Shown here: one piece after another, positions 51,876-60,890 of the stretch
Layout: every line of letters begins with the position of its first letter
Position numbering within the stretch: position 1 is the stretch's first letter
Source of the DNA: Rahnella aquatilis CIP 78.65 = ATCC 33071
GTDB taxonomy: Bacteria > Pseudomonadota > Gammaproteobacteria > Enterobacterales > Enterobacteriaceae
Reading direction: 5' to 3'
Assembly (NCBI RefSeq): GCF_000241955.1
Contig: NC_016835.1
Location: 62,001-126,000 of the forward strand
DNA length: 64,000 nt
Position numbers and translations under genes: made by a program
The notes under the pieces: generated by a model
What the model was told of the DNA's origin: nothing
Databases searched by the model: none
Seen by the model: the letters and a program-made list of their open reading frames with translations, nothing else

Positions 51876-52756
51876 AAAGCCCCCACAGAACGCAAAACCT
51901 CTGCGATTTCCTGACGCGCAGCCTGATTTAACGGCACCTGCGGCGGCAACGGATCGCCCACCTCAAAACCCTGTAATTGCAGCGCCGCTTTGATACAACC
52001 GGCGATGGAATATCTGGCGAAGATTTCATTGATGCGCCACAGCGGACGCTGCAACGCCATCGCTTTTGTCCAGTCGCCCTGCCGCGCGGCTTCATACAGC
52101 GCCAGACTTTGCTTCGGCACAATACAGGCCGGACCGGCCATCCAGCCCACGCCGCCAATCAGCATCACGCAGGCAGGAATATGTGCCGATGCGGCAAAAA
52201 CCTGCATCCGCCCCTGCGTGCGTTCGATAATCGACAGCAACCGGCCAGTATTGGTCGAGGCATCTTTAATATAGTTGATATTTTCCACGTAACTCAGCCG
52301 CTCAATCACCGGCAGGCTGAGATCAGAACGCTGGAACTGCGGATTGGTGTACAGCACGACCGGCAGTTTTCCTGCGGCGGTCGCGATGGCACGAAAATAA
52401 TCCTCGACACCCTGTTCGGGCACCGGGAAATAAGCCTCAAGGATCGCCAGAATACCGTCCACACCCAGTGCGACGTAGCGAGCGGTTTGCGCTACGGCGT
52501 CCTGAATGGTGGTGGCTGCGACCCCGGCAATGACCGGAACGCGCCCCCTGGCGGCTTCCACAACGGTTTTCACTATCTCAGTGCGCTGTTCTGCACTGAG
52601 ATAAGCAAACTCACCTGTACTGCCCAGTGGCGTCAGACCGTGCACGCCACTGGCAATCAGGTGTTCGACCAGCGCCGTAAGCACTGGTTTGTCTATCTGG
52701 CCGCCGTCAGTGACCGGCGAAACCAGATAGGGATACACACCGCTAAAAGAAGTCAT
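51872..52756 (-). CDS. Dihydrodipicolinate synthase/N-acetylneuraminate lyase-family protein
   Basis: A 294-residue TIM-barrel aldolase. The Schiff-base lysine is Lys164 in YIKDAST and the conserved Tyr is at about 136 in [21 protein letters not shown] is the pyruvate-binding GxxGE motif. The family condenses or splits pyruvate with aldehydes. The specific reaction is unknown. Its place between the binding protein and two nucleoside hydrolases suggests it handles a sugar or sugar acid released from the transported compound. Confidence 0.85.
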   Translation of the reverse strand: MTSFSGVYPYLVSPVTDGGQIDKPVLTALVEHLIASGVHGLTPLGSTGEFAYLSAEQRTEIVKTVVEAARGRVPVIAGVAATTIQDAVAQTARYVALGVDGILAILEAYFPVPEQGVEDYFRAIATAAGKLPVVLYTNPQFQRSDLSLPVIERLSYVENINYIKDASTNTGRLLSIIERTQGRMQVFAASAHIPACVMLIGGVGWMAGPACIVPKQSLALYEAARQGDWTKAMALQRPLWRINEIFARYSIAGCIKAALQLQGFEVGDPLPPQVPLNQAARQEIAEVLRSVGAL

Positions 52757-52837
52757 AGCTTCTCTCTCTTTTCTTAGAACAACCCTGGTGTTGGTGCTCT
52801 ATTCCCGCCTTGGTTCGGTATGTACTTTGCGTGTTAT

Positions 52838-54397
52838 TTACTGCTTCTCATGCACAAAGTACGGCAACGTGTAGCCGTCGGAGCGGCCAACGTAGGTATA
52901 AGGTGTTTTCATCGCCCAGGTGTAGGAGAGGAACAATAGCGGAATGGTGCCTTCGTCCTTCATCGCAATCTCTGTGGCGTGTTGCAGTAACTTTTCACGC
53001 TGGCCGTCATCAAGCGTTTCCCGCGCCTGCAGCAGTGTTTTATCAAATTCAGGATTCGAGTAACGCCCGCGGTTGCCTTGTCCGCCGTTCGGCCCGAAGG
53101 TTTCGAGCAACGGGCCCAGCACACCGGAGGCTTCACCGGTTTCAATCGCCGCACCGCCCATAATCAGGCTGAAATCGCGTTTGGAGGCGCGTGAGAAATA
53201 CACGCTGCCCGGCATGGTCACGACATCAGTTTTAATGCCGACACGGCTGAACATCTGACCGAGCGCCTGTGCGATTTTAGAATCGTTCGGATAACGGTCA
53301 TTCGACGCATGGAACGTCAGCGTGAAGCCATCCGGATAACCGGCCTGCGTCAGCAATTGCTTCGCTTTCGCCGGATCGTACACCGGCGCGGCAATCGACG
53401 GCGTGTAACCAAAGTAGCCTTTTGGCACCAGTTGCGACGCGGGAACACCCTGCCCGTCCATGATACGGTCAACTATCGCCTGACGGTTTATCGCCAGCGA
53501 CATCGCCTCGCGCACTTCACGTTTTTTCAGCGGATTGCTGCCGTCCGGCCCTTTGGCAAAAGGCGACACATCGCGATCCTGATCCGGGTGTAAATACAAA
53601 ATACGGTTACCTGCCACGGATTCCAGATGCAGGCTGGTTTGTTTGCCCAGATCCCGTCCGTCCGCTGTCGGCACACTTTCAATCATGTCAACATCGCCGG
53701 AACGCAACGCCGCAACGCGGGCACTCGGGTTTTTGAACACGCGCAACGTGACTTTATCCCACTGCGCTTTTCCGCCCCAGTACTGGTCATTGCGCGCCAG
53801 CACGACGTTATCGTCCGGCGTCCAGCTGACAAATTTGAACGGGCCGGTCCCGGTGACGTCTTTCCCTTCGTTGAGGGTTTGTGACCCGACGGTTTCCAGA
53901 CGCGCCGGTAAGATGGCAACGCGGCTCAGATTATTCAGTAATAACGGTGACGGCGTTTTGGTAGTAATCCTCACAGTGAGAGGATTGACCTCGGTGACGT
54001 CTGCGATGTCGTTGACATACGGCGTATAAGCGCTCGGACTGTTCTTCGACGCCAGCGCCACGCGTTTCACACTGGCAATCACATCTTTGGCCGTGAAATT
54101 GCTGCCGTCGTGGAATTTCACGCCGGGACGCAGGGCAAATTCCCAGGTGGTGTCATTAATCACTTTCCATGACACGGCAAGCGCAGGCGTAATGTGTTGT
54201 TTTTCGTCCTGATTCACCAGACCATCGAAAATATTGCGCGCCATTGCGCTGTTGGCGCCGCCGACATAAAACTGCGGATCCATAGAAGTGGTGGATGCGG
54301 CAAGGCCGATATTAAGATCAGCGGCCTGTACGGTCTGTAAAATAAAAGGCGTGGCCAGTGCCGAGAAAAGCACTCCTGCCAGAACGGACTTTCTCAT
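52838..54397 (-). CDS. ABC transporter substrate-binding protein, family 5 (DppA/GsiB-like)
   Basis: A 519-residue periplasmic binding protein with a Sec signal (LAGVLFSALATPFILQTVQA) and the family 5 pattern ADLNIGLAASTTSMDPQFYVGGANSAMARNIFDGLV. It captures a ligand and presents it to the DppB/C permease pair. It is the first gene of the seven-gene operon, with the divergent LysR gene 141 bases away. Peptides, or glycosides and opine-like compounds, are usual ligands of the family. Confidence 0.9.
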   Translation of the reverse strand: MRKSVLAGVLFSALATPFILQTVQAADLNIGLAASTTSMDPQFYVGGANSAMARNIFDGLVNQDEKQHITPALAVSWKVINDTTWEFALRPGVKFHDGSNFTAKDVIASVKRVALASKNSPSAYTPYVNDIADVTEVNPLTVRITTKTPSPLLLNNLSRVAILPARLETVGSQTLNEGKDVTGTGPFKFVSWTPDDNVVLARNDQYWGGKAQWDKVTLRVFKNPSARVAALRSGDVDMIESVPTADGRDLGKQTSLHLESVAGNRILYLHPDQDRDVSPFAKGPDGSNPLKKREVREAMSLAINRQAIVDRIMDGQGVPASQLVPKGYFGYTPSIAAPVYDPAKAKQLLTQAGYPDGFTLTFHASNDRYPNDSKIAQALGQMFSRVGIKTDVVTMPGSVYFSRASKRDFSLIMGGAAIETGEASGVLGPLLETFGPNGGQGNRGRYSNPEFDKTLLQARETLDDGQREKLLQHATEIAMKDEGTIPLLFLSYTWAMKTPYTYVGRSDGYTLPYFVHEKQ

Positions 54398-54501
54398 GCA
54401 TTTAACCCTTAATTATTTTAGATTTTCAGGCAATGTGTATCAGGTCGTAAACTGAAGTCTAGGGGGTGGACTTTTGAATTGAAAATTGTATTTTGTGTTA
54501 C

Positions 54502-54524
54502 ATCCATAAACAAATGTTATGGAT
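54502..54524. promoter_or_regulatory. Dyad operator for the LysR/ABC operon
   Basis: ATCCATAA and TTATGGAT, exact complements, are separated by 7 bases. The 23-bp dyad lies 15 bases before the LysR start and 105 bases from the binding-protein start, fitting a LysR-type recognition site for the divergent pair. Confidence 0.7.
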
Positions 54525-54538
54525 CTAAAGGATGTATG

Positions 54539-55426
54539 ATGAAAATTAATCCCAGACAGGTAGAAGCTTTTCACAAGGTGATCCTTACCGGAGGCATGAC
54601 CGCCGCCGCCAATATGATGAACATTACGCAGCCTGCGGTCAGCCGCCTGATCCGCGACTTCGAATATGCGGTTGATCTGAAGCTGTTTGACCGCGACGGG
54701 CGCGGCCTGATCCCGCGCGACGATGCCATCAAGTTGTATCGGGAAGTCGAGCGCCTGTACCTCGGACTTGAACATATTTCACGTATCGCCGATGAAATCC
54801 GTCACTCAAAAGGCAGCGTTTTGCGTATCGGTACGGTTGCGGCGCTTTCCGCGCTGTGTGTCGAACACATTCTGCCGCCACTGATTGAGCGTATCAGCGA
54901 TATCTCGCTGTTTCTGGATATCGAGAGCACCACACACATCACCGATGTGGTAACCGGTAATCAGTATGACGTCGGGTTCATTTTCGGTAAGCCGGATGTG
55001 AAAGGGCTGGAAGCAGAGATGCTGGCGCGGGCCAATGCGGTTGCGGTGATGTCGCCGCGTCATCCGCTGGCCAAACAGGACGTCGTCACCGCGATGGATC
55101 TGACGCGTTACCGCCCTATTATACCCGGACGCAAAACGCCGCTGCGTGAACAACTCGATCAGGTGATGAGCCGTCTCGACCTTTATATGAATAACCCGAT
55201 TGAAACGTCGCTGAACAATTGTTGTGTGATGGCGGGGAATAATCTGGGTATCGGTGTGGTCGATTTTATCACCGCGCGCAGCCACAAAAGCGATATCGTG
55301 CTCAAGCCATTTACACCTGATATCAGCATCGCCTATCTCGCCGTTTTCCCACCGCAGATCCCGAAAAGCCGTCTGGTGGAACACATCACCCAGGAAATGA
55401 AGACATTAATTGAAGGCTATTTGTAA
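54539..55426 (+). CDS. LysR-family regulator of the ABC/nucleoside hydrolase operon
   Basis: A roughly 295-residue LysR-type regulator with INPRQVEAFHKVILTGGMTAAANMMNITQPAVSRLIRDFE as the winged helix, closest in style to the OccR/NocR opine-regulator group. The C-terminal PBP2 domain (VLRIGTVAALSALCVEHILPPL...) binds an effector. AAAGG is better spaced for ATG 54539 than for ATG 54536. It is divergent from the operon and should control it through the dyad at 54502-54524. Confidence 0.85.
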   Translation: MKINPRQVEAFHKVILTGGMTAAANMMNITQPAVSRLIRDFEYAVDLKLFDRDGRGLIPRDDAIKLYREVERLYLGLEHISRIADEIRHSKGSVLRIGTVAALSALCVEHILPPLIERISDISLFLDIESTTHITDVVTGNQYDVGFIFGKPDVKGLEAEMLARANAVAVMSPRHPLAKQDVVTAMDLTRYRPIIPGRKTPLREQLDQVMSRLDLYMNNPIETSLNNCCVMAGNNLGIGVVDFITARSHKSDIVLKPFTPDISIAYLAVFPPQIPKSRLVEHITQEMKTLIEGYL

Positions 55427-55822
55427 AACGTCCCGTCAGGTTCGCGCAAATCGTACCAATAAGTCCACGTGTTGCCCTTCTCCCCTTTATGGTGAGAAAT
55501 CTGCAGACAGTTGGTGCGATCAATTAGATGAAAAACGTATATAAATTTGTTTAAAAATAAAAATAGAGAATAAGTCACTTTATTTTATTATTTAAAATCA
55601 ATGATTAAAGTCTTACTGCATAAATAATAATCTAATCTATAATAATTTACCTAATTTCAAACTCTTCGTTACACATTCACAACCTCGATGAGAAGTATTA
55701 CTCTTTCCGCGAAATTGTTCTAATTGGTTCATTTAATGACGGGTGGTCATTAAGTGGTACCCGCTTTTCATCAACAGTTCTCTACAACCTATTTTCACCA
55801 AACCAATGCAGTGAGATAAATC
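55427..55822. other. AT-rich gcd promoter region
   Basis: A 396-base gap, strongly AT-rich between 55520 and 55670. No gene was found. One perfect dyad is at 55733-55753. No CRP site was recognised. Confidence 0.5.
55733..55753. promoter_or_regulatory. Dyad TTAATGAC-N5-GTCATTAA upstream of gcd
   Basis: A perfect 8-bp inverted repeat with spacer GGGTG, 70 bases before the gcd start. It is a good candidate operator; the binding protein is unknown. Confidence 0.55.
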
Positions 55823-58312
55823 ATGCCAACAACAAATAACAAGTGGACCTGGCTCCTCTGGTTACTGAGTGCGCTGATGGTCGTCATCGGCCTGACACTC
55901 GGTATCGGTGGTGCGTACCTGGCCACATTAGGAGGAAGCCTTTACTTCCTGCTGATGGGTCTGGCGCTCATCGTTTCCGCCGTTTTGATTTTCAAAGGTA
56001 AGCCATCGGGCGCATGGCTGTACGCCGTGGCCTTTGTGCTTTCTATTATCTGGGCTGTCTGGGACGCGGGCTTCACGTTCTGGCCATTGTTCTCCCGCCT
56101 GTTCACATTCGGCGTTCTGGCTTTTCTGATGGCACTGGCCTATCCGCTGCTTCAGGCACGCGCGGGTCTGGTGGTGCGTAAAGGGCCGGGCTTCTCGCTG
56201 GCGGCGGTTCTGGCTGTTGCGCTGATTGTCGCTTTCGGTAACACCTTCGTGCCGACGCCGATCATCAGCGCCGACAACGATCAGGTGCCGGTGAAACCGG
56301 TTGAAAAAGGGGCAGAACAGAAGAACTGGGAAAGCTGGGGCAACACTCCCGCTGGCGACCGTTTTGCTGCACTGGATCAGATCAACAAAACCAACGTGGA
56401 TAAACTTCAGGTTGCGTGGATTGCCCATACCGGCGATATCCCGCAGAGCAACGGCTCCGGCGCTGAAGACCAGAACACCCCGCTGCAAATCGGTGACAAA
56501 CTGTTCGTCTGTACCGCTTACAGCAAAGTGATCGCCCTGTCTGTTGATGACGGCAAAAAGCTGTGGTCCTACGATTCCAACTCCACCGCGCCTAACTGGC
56601 AGCGTTGTCGCGGACTGGGTTATTACCAGAACAACAGCGAGAACAGCACGGCATCACAGGCTCCGGCTGCACAACCGGCTGCAACTCCTGCGGCTGAACC
56701 GGCAACGCCAAACGCAGCGTCGGAAGCTGCTGCGCCTGCAACCGATGCTCCGCAAGCACCGGCGGCAACCGGCGGTACCGTCAGCGCCACCTGCGAACGT
56801 CGTCTGTTCCTGCCCACCATTGATGCGCGTCTGATTGCCATCAACGCTGACACCGGCAAGCCTTGCGCTGATTTCGGTGACAACGGCGTGGTTGACCTGA
56901 AAGTCGGCATGGGCGAAGTCAAGCCGGGCTACTATCAGCAAACCTCTACTCCGCTGGTTGCGGGTAACGTGGTGGTCGTCGGTGGTCGCGTCGCGGATAA
57001 CTTCTCCACCGGCGAACCTCCGGGCGTGGTGCGTGCTTTCGACGTGCACACCGGCGCACTGGTATGGGCATGGGATCCGGGTAATCCGAACATCACCAAA
57101 CTGCCACCGGAAGGTCAGACTTATACCCGTGGCACGCCAAACGTCTGGTCGGCGATGTCATATGATCCGAAACTGGGTCTGATTTACATGCCTACCGGCA
57201 ACGCGACGCCAGACTTCTTCGGCGGCACGCGTACTGAGCTGGATGACAAATACAGTTCATCTGTCGTTGCGGTAGACGTGGCCACCGGCAAAGTCCGCTG
57301 GACCTTCCAGACCACGCATCACGACCTGTGGGACTTCGACCTGCCGTCTCAGCCGCTGCTGTATGACCTGCCGGACGGTAAAGGTGGCAGCACGCCGGTT
57401 CTGGTGCAGACCTCCAAACAAGGCATGATCTTCATGCTGAACCGCGAAACCGGCCAGCCGGTCGCGAAAGTCGAAAACCGTGAAGTGCCGCAGGGTAACG
57501 TCCCTGGCGAACGCTACGCCAAAACGCAGCCTTTCTCTGTTGGCATGCCAAACATCGGTAACCAGACGCTGAAAGAATCTGATATGTGGGGCGCGACGCC
57601 GATGGATCAGTTGCTGTGCCGCATCGAATTTAAAGGTATGCGTCACGAAGGCGTTTACACGCCTCCGGGTCTGGATCGTTCCCTGCAATTCCCGGGTTCT
57701 CTGGGCGGCATGAACTGGGGCAGCGTCTCGGTTGATCCGAACAACGCCATCATGTTCGTGAATGATATGCGTCTGGGTCTGGCGAACTACATGGTGCCGC
57801 GTGCACAGGTTCCGACCGGCGCGAGCGGCATCGAGATGGGGATGGTGCCGATGGAAGGTACGCCTTACGGCGCAGTCCGCGAGCGTTTCCTGTCTCCGCT
57901 GGGCATTCCTTGCCAGAAGCCACCGTTCGGTACGATGTCTGCGGTGAACCTGAAAACCGGTAAAATCGTCTGGCAGGTGCCGGTCGGTACCGTAAAAGAC
58001 ACCGGTCCGCTGGGCATCAAAATGCGCATGCCAATGGAAGTCGGTATGCCAACGCTGGGCGCGAGCCTGTCAACGCAATCCGGCCTGCTGTTCTTCGCCG
58101 GTACGCAGGATTTCTATCTGCGCGCGTTTGATACCGCAAACGGTAAAGAGATCTGGAAATCCCGTCTGCCGGTCGGCAGCCAGTCCGGCCCGATGACCTA
58201 CGTTTCACCGAAAACCGGTAAACAGTACATCATCATCAGCGCCGGTGGCGCACGTCAGTCCGCAGAACGCGGCGACTACGTGATCGCCTACGCGCTGCCT
58301 GACGAGAAGTAA
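55823..58312 (+). CDS. gcd: Membrane-bound PQQ-dependent glucose dehydrogenase, with Ala/Pro-rich insertion
   Basis: An 829-residue quinoprotein: five N-terminal membrane helices (residues 10-150) followed by a periplasmic eight-bladed propeller. ENWESWGNTPAGDRFAALDQI, TYTRGTPNVWS and HHDLWDFDLPSQPLL are characteristic. It oxidises glucose to gluconolactone in the periplasm and reduces ubiquinone. The enzyme is about 33 residues longer than E. coli Gcd (796) because of an Ala/Pro-rich segment at about residues 272-320 (SQAPAAQPAATPAAEPATP...). No PQQ biosynthesis genes are nearby. This drives gluconate production and phosphate solubilisation in relatives. It may also accept other aldoses. Confidence 0.92.
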   Translation: MPTTNNKWTWLLWLLSALMVVIGLTLGIGGAYLATLGGSLYFLLMGLALIVSAVLIFKGKPSGAWLYAVAFVLSIIWAVWDAGFTFWPLFSRLFTFGVLAFLMALAYPLLQARAGLVVRKGPGFSLAAVLAVALIVAFGNTFVPTPIISADNDQVPVKPVEKGAEQKNWESWGNTPAGDRFAALDQINKTNVDKLQVAWIAHTGDIPQSNGSGAEDQNTPLQIGDKLFVCTAYSKVIALSVDDGKKLWSYDSNSTAPNWQRCRGLGYYQNNSENSTASQAPAAQPAATPAAEPATPNAASEAAAPATDAPQAPAATGGTVSATCERRLFLPTIDARLIAINADTGKPCADFGDNGVVDLKVGMGEVKPGYYQQTSTPLVAGNVVVVGGRVADNFSTGEPPGVVRAFDVHTGALVWAWDPGNPNITKLPPEGQTYTRGTPNVWSAMSYDPKLGLIYMPTGNATPDFFGGTRTELDDKYSSSVVAVDVATGKVRWTFQTTHHDLWDFDLPSQPLLYDLPDGKGGSTPVLVQTSKQGMIFMLNRETGQPVAKVENREVPQGNVPGERYAKTQPFSVGMPNIGNQTLKESDMWGATPMDQLLCRIEFKGMRHEGVYTPPGLDRSLQFPGSLGGMNWGSVSVDPNNAIMFVNDMRLGLANYMVPRAQVPTGASGIEMGMVPMEGTPYGAVRERFLSPLGIPCQKPPFGTMSAVNLKTGKIVWQVPVGTVKDTGPLGIKMRMPMEVGMPTLGASLSTQSGLLFFAGTQDFYLRAFDTANGKEIWKSRLPVGSQSGPMTYVSPKTGKQYIIISAGGARQSAERGDYVIAYALPDEK

Positions 58313-58329
58313 GATTTCGCAGTAAACAC

Positions 58330-58363
58330 AAAGCCCGCTGGTGCAGACCGGCGGGCTTTTTTT
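58330..58363 (+). terminator. Terminator of gcd
   Basis: AGCCCGC (with CTGG...CCGG inner pairs) and GCGGGCT followed by seven T. Confidence 0.82.
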
Positions 58364-58371
58364 ATTGGGGA

Positions 58372-59667
58372 TTAAGGCAATCGCGCTGCCTGACGCCGGA
58401 GTCCTTCAAAAATTGCATGGCTGATTTTTGCCGGAAAATCAACCGGCAACGTAGCTTTCACATCTGCAATCACCTGTTCTGTTTTTTCTTTCATTTCCGT
58501 CATCATGGCTGATACGTTTTCTTGCGAGTAACTGACCCGTTGTGCCGTTGAGACAAAATGACGGGGCAGGATCCTGTCCCAGTGGAAATGCCGGTTACTG
58601 CCGAGTACCGCCATCGCCATTTTTGCTTTCTTCGCCGGAATACCTGTTGGATGCATCAGAGGAAATGCTGACATCACGTCATAAAGCGGTGTCATACGGT
58701 ATGCGCTACCCGGCTCGATATAAACACTGAAATTCTTCGCATGACCGTCGATAGCAGCCAGCATCCAGAAGAGGATCTGGCTCTTAAAAAACATGTCCCG
58801 ATCCCCTCCTGCGCGTTGAGAACCCAACAAGAGCTTCATTGAGCGCGCAATCCCGGGGCCGCCATCAGCCTCATATTTCAATGCCGGGGCGACGCCTAAC
58901 GCCTGACAAAAATCCTCCTGAGGTAAACGCATCAGCCAAGATCCATCCTGCGACCAGCGACGGTCAAAACGCTCAACGACTAATACTTTTTGCGAGCCAA
59001 AGTTGGCAATCTCAGATCTCGCAACAGGGAATCCAAATTTTTCGGCTATCTTCAGACATAACCATTCATTCTCCACGCTCTCGCTGAGATCAATGCCATT
59101 GTTAGCGATATAACCAATGGGGAGTTTAAGGATATGGCTGGTAGGCGTACTACCCTGCGGGCGATGCCACTGGTCGCGATACCAGAGCAAAGCCGTTTTT
59201 TCCTGTGCACCGGCCAGAGAAATGCGAAAGTCTTCAATGTCAGCTTCCATGCCCAAAGGTGCATCCTTATATCCCTGCAGAAGCTGCTCAATATCCTTTT
59301 CACCAAGCGGTTGGGCATGAATTTCAGTGACAGGTGCAACCTGATCACCTTCAGGATAGAGCTGGATCGCACCGACACAGTCACCGCCGATCCGCGAAAG
59401 CAAATCGAAAGGCTGCTTCGTCGGGATGTGGAAACGTGCCTGAATACGGCTGCGTATCTGTTCGTTATCGGGTAGAAGATTGTCAAAAAAGTTGTATACC
59501 ACTGCGCCACGGAATTTATCTGCCTGAAGAGGTAATGATAACGAGATAGCACGGGCTCCGGGGCGATCGAGCCAGCTTTGATGATAAACAAATGACATTT
59601 CACCACTGCCGCCTTTTTCCAGGGTACCAACAGCAATGCCATTTAATGCAAGCGTTAACTTATCCAT
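58372..59667 (-). CDS. hipA: HipA-type serine/threonine kinase toxin
   Basis: A 431-residue HipA. It has the N-terminal HipA-N domain (LALNGIAVGTLEKGGSGEMSFVYHQSW), the core kinase with the catalytic Asp about 307 in DGHAKNFSV and the DFG-like YDVMSAFPL. In E. coli HipA phosphorylates glutamyl-tRNA synthetase, halts translation and promotes persistence. All active-site residues seem intact. It follows hipB by 3 bases and depends on HipB for neutralisation. Length is near E. coli HipA (440). Confidence 0.92.
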   Translation of the reverse strand: MDKLTLALNGIAVGTLEKGGSGEMSFVYHQSWLDRPGARAISLSLPLQADKFRGAVVYNFFDNLLPDNEQIRSRIQARFHIPTKQPFDLLSRIGGDCVGAIQLYPEGDQVAPVTEIHAQPLGEKDIEQLLQGYKDAPLGMEADIEDFRISLAGAQEKTALLWYRDQWHRPQGSTPTSHILKLPIGYIANNGIDLSESVENEWLCLKIAEKFGFPVARSEIANFGSQKVLVVERFDRRWSQDGSWLMRLPQEDFCQALGVAPALKYEADGGPGIARSMKLLLGSQRAGGDRDMFFKSQILFWMLAAIDGHAKNFSVYIEPGSAYRMTPLYDVMSAFPLMHPTGIPAKKAKMAMAVLGSNRHFHWDRILPRHFVSTAQRVSYSQENVSAMMTEMKEKTEQVIADVKATLPVDFPAKISHAIFEGLRRQAARLP

Positions 59668-59670
59668 GTA

Positions 59671-59922
59671 TTACCACTCCTGATCCCAGGAACTCTTTTC
59701 CTGCGGATTGCTATCCCTTGGCGTGATCTGGAGCTCTAAATCCAGCGCCGCCAATAATTTGAACAGTGTTTCCAGACGGGTGCCGTCCGGATAATTTTCA
59801 AATTCAGAAACCGTAGACTGCTTCAGGCCAATGGCCTCAGCCGTTTTACTTTGGCTAAGTTTGCGCTTTTTACGCTCATTACGCAGCGCACTGGCGAGCA
59901 TTTTTGCAGAAGTAATGTTCAT
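59671..59922 (-). CDS. hipB: HipB antitoxin and autorepressor
   Basis: An 83-residue Xre-type helix-turn-helix protein (LASALRNERKKRKLSQSKTAEAIGLKQSTVSEFENYPDGTRLETLFKLLAALDLELQI). HipB binds DNA and HipA, holding the kinase inactive. The C-terminal tail is rich in Ser and Trp and is degraded by Lon in E. coli. Four operator copies lie directly upstream. Confidence 0.92.
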   Translation of the reverse strand: MNITSAKMLASALRNERKKRKLSQSKTAEAIGLKQSTVSEFENYPDGTRLETLFKLLAALDLELQITPRDSNPQEKSSWDQEW

Positions 59923-59924
59923 AT

Positions 59925-60025
59925 TATCCTCCCTGGCGGATAATATCAGTGTATCCCTTACAGGGGATAAATCAACATTTATCCCTTACAGCAGATAAAA
60001 TATAAAATATCCCTTTTAGGGGATA
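59925..60025. promoter_or_regulatory. Four HipB operators TATCC-N8-GGATA
   Basis: Sites at 59925-59942, 59952-59969, 59980-59997 (one mismatch: AGATA) and 60008-60025. Starts are 27, 28 and 28 bases apart, close to whole helical turns. The motif equals the known E. coli HipB operator, so cooperative autorepression is likely. Confidence 0.9.
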
Positions 60026-60071
60026 ATACAGAAGCGCATATTCCAACGATGATGCTCTGTAAAAGCAAAAT

Positions 60072-60114
60072 ACAGCCTGCAAGCTGTTAACGATAAATAC
60101 AGTTTATAAGCTGT
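60072..60114. promoter_or_regulatory. Twin dyads ACAGY-N6-GCTGT before the GntR gene
   Basis: Copies at 60072-60087 and 60099-60114, centre to centre 27 bases. They lie 61 bases before the GntR start and fit autoregulation by a GntR/UTRA dimer. Confidence 0.6.
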
Positions 60115-60174
60115 AATTTGCCCACGGCGGCCTCCTCATGCTCAAATACCCGTTTCTCGCACAGATAACATCCC

Positions 60175-60885
60175 ATGAAAAAAAGCGAATTTATCGCTCA
60201 GGATTTACTGAGCAAGATTTATCAGCACAGCGGATCGCTGCCGGAGAAGTTACCGCCGGAGCGCCAGCTGGCGGAGGAATACGGGGTTTCGCGCTTTACC
60301 GTGCGCAAGGCGCTGGAAAAACTGGTGAGTATCGGGGCGGTGCGCATTGTGCAGGGCTCGGGAATTTACATTAACCCCGGCGTGGGCAGTAATCCGCTGG
60401 TGTACAACTCGATCACCGAAAAGAAATTCGCCGAGATCAGCTTTAAAATGCTGGAGCTGCATAAGCGGCGTCCGGACAAAGAAGAGCAACAGGTGTTCGA
60501 TCTGAGTGCTGATGATTTTATCTGGGCCTTCACCCGTTTGCGGCGTATCAGCCAGCGCAACGTACAGATTGAATATTCCCGCATGCCTGCCCGTGAATTT
60601 AGCGATCTGAATCAGAAGACCATCGAGCATTCCATTCAGCAATATGTTCTTAGCAAGGGCTATGCGATTTCACATTCCCTCACCCGCTATCAGGCGGTGA
60701 CGGTGAGTAAAGAACAGGCACACATTCTGGGATGTAAAAAAGGCATTGCCGCCATGCACATTACCAACAGAGGCATTTTGCAGGGCGGCAAGGTTTACGC
60801 ATTCAGCGACATTATCGACATCGATTATTCCTGCACTTACGTGATCCCCTTTAATCAGGACAATCTGGCTTTTCGCCAGACGTAA
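60175..60885 (+). CDS. GntR-family regulator with UTRA domain
   Basis: A 236-residue regulator: winged helix KLPPERQLAEEYGVSRFTVRKALEKLVSIGAVRIVQGSGIYI (residues 24-66), then a UTRA ligand domain (FIWAFTRLRRISQRNVQIEYSRMPAREFSDL). UTRA proteins bind sugar phosphates or similar. The gene converges on the ManD-like dehydratase and is close to a PTS permease, so it probably controls these using a sugar phosphate. Two copies of an inverted repeat lie in its own promoter. Confidence 0.87.
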   Translation: MKKSEFIAQDLLSKIYQHSGSLPEKLPPERQLAEEYGVSRFTVRKALEKLVSIGAVRIVQGSGIYINPGVGSNPLVYNSITEKKFAEISFKMLELHKRRPDKEEQQVFDLSADDFIWAFTRLRRISQRNVQIEYSRMPAREFSDLNQKTIEHSIQQYVLSKGYAISHSLTRYQAVTVSKEQAHILGCKKGIAAMHITNRGILQGGKVYAFSDIIDIDYSCTYVIPFNQDNLAFRQT

Positions 60886-60890
60886 AAGCG

